Assembly: GCF_017305435.1 (NCBI RefSeq) | Contig: NZ_JAFKIP010000003.1 | Span: 1-64,000, forward strand | Direction: 5' to 3' | From: Microbacterium sp. | Lineage (GTDB): Bacteria; Actinomycetota; Actinomycetes; Actinomycetales; Microbacteriaceae | DNA: 64,000 nt | Shown: positions 57,777-64,000 of the stretch, piece after piece | How positions within the stretch are numbered: position 1 is the stretch's first letter | Layout of the letters: each line of letters begins with the position of its first letter | Notes under the pieces: model-generated | Seen by the model: only the letters and a program-made list of their open reading frames with translations | What the model was told of the DNA's origin: nothing | The model's database searches: none | Position numbers and translations under genes: made by a program

Positions 57777-59912
57777 CTACGCGTGATAAAGGCGCATCCC
57801 GAGCTCGTGGCTCATCCGGTCAGGATGCCCCTCGAGCCGACGGGGATGATCGAAGAGCCGTTCGTAGCGGTTCTCCGCGATGACACGATCAGCACCATCG
57901 AAGACGCTCACGCGGAAACTGACGGGGGTCTCACTGGCAGCGATGCTCATCGTCGCCAACCGCACGATGCCATCCGGACCGCAGCTCGCCGGCACGGACT
58001 CACCCTCGTCGAGCAGCGCTCCCGTTGTCCCGTCACGCAGACTCCACCGGGCGACGAGGTGCGGCAGCTGATCGCCTGTGTCGTTGACAAACCAGAGCGA
58101 GTCGGCCCGTCCGGAGGAAACGCGGAGCATCACGGCGGTGGGTTGGTTGCTCTCCGACAGGGCGTCGAGCCCTCTCTTGGGCACACCCCACCAGTCGTAG
58201 ACGCCGTAGAAGCTCTGAGGCGAGAGGTCGATGAACATGAATTGCACGTATCCGGTGTTCGGTGCGTCCTTCTGCAGCCGGTAGTGCTCGATGTAGTGCT
58301 TCAACAGCCGGTACTGGTACTCCTGGATGGGCTCCAGGCCATCCAGGAGTGACCCGAGGCGTCTTTCGAGGTCGGGCTCCTTTTCAAGATTGCTCCGAAT
58401 CCCGGGCGCGTCGACACCGAATTCGGTGTTGAGCTTCTCGGTCGTCCCGTCGATCTCGGTGTACTCGCCGCCGTGGAGCGACCCGAGGTAGTTGTGGCTG
58501 TCACCGCTGAGCGGGTCGTCCTCGCAGTACGAGCCTTTGATGAGGGGGCGCGATGGGTCAAGCGCGGTAACGGCGTCGACGAGCGCTGGCCCGGGGCTCA
58601 CCTCCATCGCCCGGTTGTTCGGCGTCCCGTCGAACAGCACGTCGGCCACTCCCGGCTCGTTGAGACAGATCCAGGTGATGAGCGAGGGGTGGTCCTCGAG
58701 CATCAGGATCGTGTCGGAGTAGATGCGAACCATCCGCTCTGCCCACGCGTCGCTCACGGGATGAGTCCAGTTGTATTCGGAGTCCTGCAATAGGGCGATG
58801 CCAAGTTCGTCGCATAGGTCGTAGAAGCTGTCCAGTTCGACGTGGACATGGACGCGGATGACATTGAAACCGGCCGCCTTGATCGCCAACAGGTCGCGCC
58901 GGTATCTTTGCGGGCTCAGCGATGAGACATACACGTCCGGGAAGTAGGACGTGCCGCGCACGTACAGAGGGTGGCCGTTTAGCGAGTAGGCGGTGCGGCC
59001 CGGTGTACGGTCGAGGGTGACGCGTCGAAAGCCCATCCGGCGCGGACGCTGGGGTACACCGTCGAGCGTGACACGCAGCTCGTAGAGGTGGGGATGACCT
59101 CGATCCCACGTGGTCCAGAGCCGCACACCGTGTGCGTCGAAGCGTGCGGCAAAAGCTCCCTCCGCGATGCGGGTGGCCGTATGAGCGATCGTCTTGCCGG
59201 TCGACAGGTGGACGAGTTCGAGCTCGAGTTTGGCATCCGGGGCGGCGGCGAGTTCGCCCGCGAAGCAAACGCTTGCTTGACGGGCGTCCATGTCCAGCTC
59301 GTACGATACGCGCGGTTCACCGTCGAAGCGGGCACCTCGCGTCGAGGTGATCCGTACTGTGCCGTAGATCCCGACGGGATTGACGTCGCGCGCGATGAGC
59401 GTGTCGTCGTGCTCGTACGTGCCCTTGACGAGATCTCGCTTCACGCGGAAGGTGCGCAGCTCAGGGGCGTTCTTCTCGATCTCGCTGTCCCAGGGCGACC
59501 ACACCTTGACGACGAGCCGGTTGGTGGCTTCGTGGCGGATCACGCCCGTGATGTCGAACGAGAACGGAGTCGCGTATCCCTCGTGTTCGCCGAGATACTC
59601 GCCGTTGAGCCACACTCGACAGAAGTAGTCCACATTCGTGAACGACAGTGTCACGCACTCGGCCGCGGAATCGGCGAACTCGAACTCATTCAGGTACCAC
59701 CACGGAGCGTCGTTGAAGTAGCGCAGCCGCCGCCCCCAGTACGGGGTGTTCTCAAGCTCGAGCTGCAGGTGCCGCAGGTGCCGTAGCGGTTCCCACTCGG
59801 AGAGTTGATGCCCGAGGGCAGTCAACTCGATGCCGACGGGAAGCCCCAGTTCTTCGCCGTTGTCGTGGACGTCTTGGAGGATCTGCCAGCGGGTGTCGAG
59901 GTTCAGCTCCAT
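57777..59912 (-). CDS. GH2-family glycosidase (beta-mannosidase/beta-glucuronidase type)
   Basis: 711 residues with sugar-binding, immunoglobulin-like and barrel domains. The acid/base Glu lies in ICLNEPG and the nucleophile is probably Glu in LNTEFGVDAPG. The N-terminal part shows PYWGRRLRYF and VWLNGEYLGEHEGY typical of GH2. There is no signal peptide, so the substrate is imported by the linked transporter. The exact specificity is unclear. The start MELNLDTRW is chosen; upstream frame is non-coding in character. Confidence 0.88.
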   Translation of the reverse strand: MELNLDTRWQILQDVHDNGEELGLPVGIELTALGHQLSEWEPLRHLRHLQLELENTPYWGRRLRYFNDAPWWYLNEFEFADSAAECVTLSFTNVDYFCRVWLNGEYLGEHEGYATPFSFDITGVIRHEATNRLVVKVWSPWDSEIEKNAPELRTFRVKRDLVKGTYEHDDTLIARDVNPVGIYGTVRITSTRGARFDGEPRVSYELDMDARQASVCFAGELAAAPDAKLELELVHLSTGKTIAHTATRIAEGAFAARFDAHGVRLWTTWDRGHPHLYELRVTLDGVPQRPRRMGFRRVTLDRTPGRTAYSLNGHPLYVRGTSYFPDVYVSSLSPQRYRRDLLAIKAAGFNVIRVHVHVELDSFYDLCDELGIALLQDSEYNWTHPVSDAWAERMVRIYSDTILMLEDHPSLITWICLNEPGVADVLFDGTPNNRAMEVSPGPALVDAVTALDPSRPLIKGSYCEDDPLSGDSHNYLGSLHGGEYTEIDGTTEKLNTEFGVDAPGIRSNLEKEPDLERRLGSLLDGLEPIQEYQYRLLKHYIEHYRLQKDAPNTGYVQFMFIDLSPQSFYGVYDWWGVPKRGLDALSESNQPTAVMLRVSSGRADSLWFVNDTGDQLPHLVARWSLRDGTTGALLDEGESVPASCGPDGIVRLATMSIAASETPVSFRVSVFDGADRVIAENRYERLFDHPRRLEGHPDRMSHELGMRLYHA

Positions 59913-59955
59913 GGGTAATGCGCGCTTTCTTCGAGGATTCGGGGTGGTGAGGTCG

Positions 59956-60801
59956 TCATCCGCGGACGGCTCCGGCGGCCATGCCGTTGATGACTTGTCG
60001 GTTGAGGATGAAGTAGAGAATGAGGGTGGGCACGAGAGACACGACGATCGCCGCATACGTTGCGCCGAAATCCGTCTTGCCGAACACACCGACGTAGTCG
60101 TTGAGCCCGATCGGCAGTGTTTTGTTCGATACAGACGTCAGGAACGTGTTGGCGAAGACGAATTCGTTCCAAACGAACACGAAGTTGAAGGTGATGATCG
60201 TGACCGTCGTGTTCGCCGACAGCGGGAAGACGATCCGCGTGAGGATCCGAAAGGTCCCTGCGCCGTCGATGCGTGCCGCCTCGATCAACGAATCGGGGAT
60301 GTACCGCATGAAGGTCGTGTACAGGTAGATGCAAAGGGGCAGATTGAACCCGATCTGCGGAATGATCACGGCCCACAGGCTGTCGCGCAGCCCCAGGACT
60401 CCGTATGCCTGGAACATCGGCAGGAGCACGACGAAGATCGGCACCATGATTCCGAACAGGAAGTAGCCCAGGATTTTCTGCCCAGCCCGGAAGCCGAGCT
60501 TGGTGATGGCGAATGCGGCGGGCGCCCCGAGTGCGATCGTCAGACCGATCGTGAGTAGAGCAACGATCGTGCTGTTGAGCAGGTACAGAGGGATCTGAGA
60601 GTCCTCAAATGCTCGCACATAGTTGCCGAAGTAGAGACTCGTCGGAAGTGAGTACGGTGCGGCGCCGGCGAGTTGCTCCGGAGTCTTAAACGACGATGCC
60701 AGCACCCAGAAAACTGGGTAGAGCTGCAGCAGAAGGAAGAGTGCCACGAAGACGTATACGAGGCGGCTGGCCGGACTCCGCCTCTTGGTCGCGGTTTGCA
60801 T
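59956..60801 (-). CDS. Sugar ABC permease (MalG/AraQ-like)
   Basis: 281 residues, six helices, opening LVYVFVALFLLLQLYPVFWV followed by the LASSFKTPEQL segment of MalG-type proteins. The EAA loop is EAARIDGAG. ATG at 60801 has GGAGG 6 nt upstream, inside the end of the MalF-like gene; a start at 60819 is less likely. It follows the partner permease with 1 nt between. Confidence 0.92.
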   Translation of the reverse strand: MQTATKRRSPASRLVYVFVALFLLLQLYPVFWVLASSFKTPEQLAGAAPYSLPTSLYFGNYVRAFEDSQIPLYLLNSTIVALLTIGLTIALGAPAAFAITKLGFRAGQKILGYFLFGIMVPIFVVLLPMFQAYGVLGLRDSLWAVIIPQIGFNLPLCIYLYTTFMRYIPDSLIEAARIDGAGTFRILTRIVFPLSANTTVTIITFNFVFVWNEFVFANTFLTSVSNKTLPIGLNDYVGVFGKTDFGATYAAIVVSLVPTLILYFILNRQVINGMAAGAVRG

Positions 60802-60802
60802 G

Positions 60803-61672
60803 TCAGGCCTCCGGATCATGTCGGAACAACCGTCGCAAGATGGCGACGATGATCAGGCACTCGATGACGAGGAAGACGCTCTGTGCACTGCCGTAGCCGA
60901 AGTTGGCTGACGTGAAGATCGTCTTGTAGAGATAGGTGGACACGAGCTCGCTGGAGGCACCTGGCCCGCCGTTCGTCAAGATGTACGAGACGTCAAAACC
61001 CTTCAATGTGCCGCTCACAAGCATCACGACTGTCGACGCGACCACGGCCGCGACGAGCGGGAACTTGACATAGACGTACTGTTGCCACCAGTTGCAACCA
61101 TCTAGTTCGGCAGCCTCGAGCACCTCACGATCGACGGCCATGAATGCCGCGTAGTAGATCACCATGTAAATCGCACAGAACTTGTATGCATCGACAAGTG
61201 TGACGATGACTAACGTGAGGCGAGGATCCGAAAGGAACGGCACTGTGTCGGCACCCGCCGACCCAAGCATCGCGTTAAGAACGCCCGGAGGGTTCGCGGA
61301 CAGCAGCTGCGCAAAGATCTGCGAGATCGCGACCGACGAGATAACGCACGGCACAAAGTACGCGACGCGGATAATGTTCCGGAACCGGCGGATGGAGAGC
61401 AGAAGAATCGCCATGACCATCCCGACGACCATCTGGACAAGTGTTCCAAGCCCAGTGAATACGAGATTGTTGACGACGGCTTGGCGGAAGATCCCGTCTA
61501 CGAACAACTGACCGAAGTTCTGCATACCAGCGAACTGGGGCGCGCCTAGTCCATTCCAGCGGAAGAAGCTCAGCGAGAGAGACCAGAGGATGGGGGCGGT
61601 AACCGTGGCCGTGAACACCAATAGCGCTGGTGCAACATATAGCCACGGGGTCACCCGGGAACGTCCGATCAT
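60803..61672 (-). CDS. Sugar ABC permease (MalF/UgpA-like)
   Basis: 289 residues, six helices, opening PWLYVAPALLVFTATVTAPI with the LSLSFFRWNG segment typical of this family. The EAA loop is EAAELDGCN. The C-terminal part has LTNGGPGASSELVSTYLY. It forms the channel with the MalG-like partner. The ATPase must be supplied from elsewhere. Confidence 0.92.
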   Translation of the reverse strand: MIGRSRVTPWLYVAPALLVFTATVTAPILWSLSLSFFRWNGLGAPQFAGMQNFGQLFVDGIFRQAVVNNLVFTGLGTLVQMVVGMVMAILLLSIRRFRNIIRVAYFVPCVISSVAISQIFAQLLSANPPGVLNAMLGSAGADTVPFLSDPRLTLVIVTLVDAYKFCAIYMVIYYAAFMAVDREVLEAAELDGCNWWQQYVYVKFPLVAAVVASTVVMLVSGTLKGFDVSYILTNGGPGASSELVSTYLYKTIFTSANFGYGSAQSVFLVIECLIIVAILRRLFRHDPEA

Positions 61673-61723
61673 CCGAGAGTTCCTCCGTCCGCGAAAGGGG
61701 TCCCTGGCGCCTCTGGAGCGGTG

Positions 61724-61749
61724 GCGGGGGCGCCGACTGGCGCCCCCGC
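61724..61749 (-). other. Intercistronic stem-loop after the binding-protein gene
   Basis: GCGGGGGCGCC and GGCGCCCCCGC form a perfect 11-bp stem with a 4-nt loop, 11 nt after the stop of the binding-protein gene and before the first permease. It parallels the hairpin at 40501-40547 and probably sets a high binding-protein to permease ratio. Confidence 0.65.
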
Positions 61750-61760
61750 ACTGTGACAGA

Positions 61761-63098
61761 TCATTGGGAGCTCTGACCCTGCTGTGCCAATGCCTCGTCG
61801 ACCTGATCAGCTAGCCCTTCTGGCGACGTCTGACCGACGACGAGTTCGCCCGCTGCACGACCAAGCACACTCACAGAGTTTGCGTCAAGCATGACGTCCC
61901 ATACCCTTGCAAAGTCTTTGACGTTCGCGATGTCATCCATGATGTTCGCGTACAGTTCGCTCACACTGCTATCAAGGTCCGGACGGATCGAGGGGATGAC
62001 ATTGAAGTCGTGGAAGGCTGTATTCCCGTAATTCTCGAAGAAGTAGTTTAAGAACCCTCTCATCGAGTCGTTTAGGGAAGACTTCTTGAGCGCGATGCCA
62101 ATACCCGAGTTGGCGAAGAAGTCAGTTGCGGGCACCGCGTCGGTCGCGCTCAGAGTCGGCATCTTGAAGTACCCGATGTTCGGCTTGAGGTTGTCCTTCT
62201 CATCGACGAACGAGGGCAACTCCCACGTCCCGTTGTAGAGAATGGCAGCCTTCCCGCTCGTGAAGAGGTCGACCGCTGTCGTGTAGTCGGTATTGGTTGA
62301 TCCGGACTGGAAGTACGGCGACAGGGTCTGCAGGAATTTGGCGGAGCCTACACCGGCAGGGCTGGCCATGCTACCGCTGCCGTCCGCGAGGCTGTCGATG
62401 AAGTCATTGCCCGTCTGACGGAAGGCATACATCGACATGTAGCGAAAATAGGGCCACTGCTCTTTGCCAGCGACGGCGATGGGGGTGATGCCGCTTCCTT
62501 GGAGCGCGTCGAGGGCGGAAAGCATCTCGGAGAAAGTCTGCGGGGGCGTCACTCCGGCCTTCTTGAATAGGTCCTTGTTGTAGAAGAAGTACTCCGCGTT
62601 GGCCTGGAGCGTGATGAGGTTGAGCGTGCCGTCGGGCCACTTCGGATAGTCGATGGATATCGGGAAGAACTTGTCGGTGACGCCCGCTTCCTTGTAGAGC
62701 GCGCCAATATCCGCAACGACACCGGTGTCGACAATCTGCTTGAAGTACGGCTCCGGGTCTGCGTCGAACATGTCAGGGAGGGCATTGCTCGATGCGAGCA
62801 CCTTGACTTTCTGGAGGTACGCCGGACGGTCGGCCACGCTCTCGACAGTGAGCTTGAAGCCGGCGCCCTCGGCCGTCTGACTGTAGGCATCAGCGACGGC
62901 ATTCAAGGCACTCAGTGCACCGTCCGAGCTCGGCCTAGACGTCAGGTAGTTGAAGGTGGTCTGATCCTTAACCACCTCAGTCGATGCCGCCGTGCCGCAG
63001 CCGGCGAGAGCGAGCGACGCGGTGACCATCGAAGCGATCGCAATCGCGATCCGACGGGTCACTTGTCGGGCAGGTAATAGCGTCACTGATATCTCCAT
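61761..63098 (-). CDS. Sugar-type extracellular solute-binding lipoprotein
   Basis: 445 residues. A signal with arginines near the start (VTRRIAIAIASM) ends in the lipobox LALAGC. The mature part resembles family-1 sugar-binding proteins (ADAYSQ, NKDLFKKAGVTPPQTFSEML, LYNGTWELPSF). It is the first gene of the operon and defines what the GH2 enzyme receives. ATG at 63098 is preferred; the longer frame to 63182 runs through the promoter and operator. Confidence 0.9.
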   Translation of the reverse strand: MEISVTLLPARQVTRRIAIAIASMVTASLALAGCGTAASTEVVKDQTTFNYLTSRPSSDGALSALNAVADAYSQTAEGAGFKLTVESVADRPAYLQKVKVLASSNALPDMFDADPEPYFKQIVDTGVVADIGALYKEAGVTDKFFPISIDYPKWPDGTLNLITLQANAEYFFYNKDLFKKAGVTPPQTFSEMLSALDALQGSGITPIAVAGKEQWPYFRYMSMYAFRQTGNDFIDSLADGSGSMASPAGVGSAKFLQTLSPYFQSGSTNTDYTTAVDLFTSGKAAILYNGTWELPSFVDEKDNLKPNIGYFKMPTLSATDAVPATDFFANSGIGIALKKSSLNDSMRGFLNYFFENYGNTAFHDFNVIPSIRPDLDSSVSELYANIMDDIANVKDFARVWDVMLDANSVSVLGRAAGELVVGQTSPEGLADQVDEALAQQGQSSQ

Positions 63099-63109
63099 TC
63101 TAGAGCCAC

Positions 63110-63125
63110 CTGACAACCTTGTCAG
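63110..63125. promoter_or_regulatory. LacI-type operator of the GH2 operon
   Basis: CTGACAACCTTGTCAG, a palindrome with perfect 7-bp arms, at the expected transcription start of the operon. Confidence 0.7.
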
Positions 63126-63132
63126 TAGTTGG

Positions 63133-63161
63133 ACTCTAGTGGGCTGTCGACCGCACGTCAA
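63133..63161 (-). promoter_or_regulatory. Promoter of the GH2/ABC operon
   Basis: On the minus strand TTGACG (-35, 63156-63161), exactly 17 nt, then TAGAGT (-10, 63133-63138). The operator lies directly downstream. The remaining interval 63162-63602 shows no supportable gene. Confidence 0.7.
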
Positions 63162-63602
63162 GAGACCGGAAAGCAGATCCACGATTTCGCGCGGAAGCCA
63201 TCAAAGTCCGACTTCGCGGCGTCGCATCGACGCGTTCGACGCGCCACCGATCGACTCGCAATGGCTCAGTCAATCCGTCACTCTCGCCCAATGCGCCGGG
63301 GGGCACCATCGATCGCGCGCCTGGAAACGAATTTGTGGGTGCATTATCGGACCACTCGCCGGCCCCGGCATCCACGATCATGGACATTGACCTGAGGCCC
63401 GCCCACGCGGCCACCCACGCGCACCCGTCTCAGAGTTTGCTTCGCTTGTGACGGCGAGCATGTCGAGTTGCAGCCCCAGCGCAGTAAGGGGTTCGAAGCG
63501 GTCCGCGCCCATTCGCCTTACCTCGATCGGCACTCTTCGTTAATCTCGCTTCGGTAATCGCGATCTTTCAAATGTAGCATTTATGTTCTGATATTGAGAT
63601 CC

Positions 63603-63863
63603 ATGAGGACACCGATCGTCGAACAGGAAGTGACCATCTGTTTGGTCGATGAGGTGCCGTCGCGGATGTACTTCGCGGGGCGTCGCTGGAGGGTGTCCGA
63701 AACGCCGACCCGGCTCCGCGACTCGGTGTGGGCGTTCGCGTCCGCTCCCCGAAACGGACTGTACGGGTGGCGATTTCAGGCGACCGACGACGCCGGCGAG
63801 AGCTTCGTCTTTGATGTCCACCCATCCGAGACCGGCTGGCACGTCCACCACACTTACGCCTGA
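63603..63863 (+). CDS. Hypothetical 86-residue protein (DUF6504-like, tentative)
   Basis: MRTPIVEQEVTICLVDEVPS opens a compact beta-rich protein with YFAGRRWRVSETPTRLRDS, WRFQATDDAGESF and WHVHHTYA. The plan, with a basic GRRWRV strand and an aromatic ending, resembles small proteins linked to imuB/dnaE2 genes in actinobacteria, but I am not certain. No ribosome site precedes the ATG, and AT-rich sequence immediately upstream suggests a leaderless mRNA. Confidence 0.5.
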   Translation: MRTPIVEQEVTICLVDEVPSRMYFAGRRWRVSETPTRLRDSVWAFASAPRNGLYGWRFQATDDAGESFVFDVHPSETGWHVHHTYA

Positions 63864-63867
63864 CGAG

Positions 63868-64000
63868 CTACCGAATCGAGATCGAGTCCTTCCCTGGCGA
63901 GGCGACGGCGGCGTCTGCTGCGGCAGCCAGCGTCGCCCGCGCACGATCCTCCTCGACCCGACGGGATGCCGGAAGCTGTTCGCGCACGTACCGCTCAGCG
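63868..64000 (-). CDS. 3' end of a gene entering from the right edge
   Basis: The last 43 codons read AERYVREQLPASRRVEEDRA and RATLAAAADAAVASPGKDSISIR to a TAG at 63868-63870, with strong G/C third positions. The rest lies outside the window, so no function is assigned. It is convergent with the hypothetical gene and 4 nt from its stop. Confidence 0.45.
   Translation of the reverse strand, partial: AERYVREQLPASRRVEEDRARATLAAAADAAVASPGKDSISIR

Overview
The window is high-GC actinobacterial DNA, most likely from Microbacterium or a close Microbacteriaceae relative. The reasons are the codon usage, the rRNA leader type at the left edge, HrcA and HspR operators on a small heat-shock gene, and a very frequent GCATCC/GGATGC hexamer. 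These are judgements by eye; no database search was possible.

Layout. (1) 1-1010: promoter and boxA leader of an rRNA operon whose 16S gene lies beyond the left edge, then hsp20. (2) 1057-6748: an acyl-CoA type catabolic operon (CoA ligase, MaoC hydratase, acyl-CoA dehydrogenase, metal hydrolase, SDR) with a divergent MarR regulator. (3) 6771-15820: a tightly coupled uptake and hydrolysis operon (oligopeptide-type binding protein, two permeases, fused double ATPase, amidase, YtcJ-like amidohydrolase) with a divergent TetR regulator. (4) 15850-18696: CocE/NonD hydrolase plus DUF3237 protein with a second TetR. (5) 18816-21900: copper/heme envelope operon (membrane protein, CopC, PCuAC chaperone, Tat-exported Dyp peroxidase).

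(6) 22-31.4 kb is an accessory patch: a frameshifted resolvase, small membrane and hypothetical genes, tRNA-Ser(GCU), toxin and other gene remnants, an ECF sigma/membrane protein/secreted S1 protease cassette, a displaced tRNA-Ser 3' end and a HEPN-type Abi gene. The hexamer typical of the rest of the window is nearly absent here.

(7) 31.4-43.5 kb: alpha-glucoside utilisation. Two GH13 enzymes and one GH31 enzyme lie on the minus strand; a ROK regulator and an ABC importer (lipoprotein, two permeases) with a YesL-like protein lie on the plus strand. Both promoters carry the same operator-like palindrome. (8) 43.7-56.6 kb: an ISL3-family insertion sequence, a winged-helix regulator and an 11-gene conjugative type IV secretion operon ending in SSB and a strong hairpin. 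No relaxase or integrase is in the window. (9) 56.7-63.2 kb: a LacI-regulated ABC importer with a GH2 glycosidase, with a clear promoter and operator. (10) 63.6-64.0 kb: a small hypothetical gene and the 3' end of a gene entering from the right.

The window therefore mixes scavenging operons, each with a local repressor, with a conjugative module and a scarred tRNA-Ser locus that has taken several insertions.
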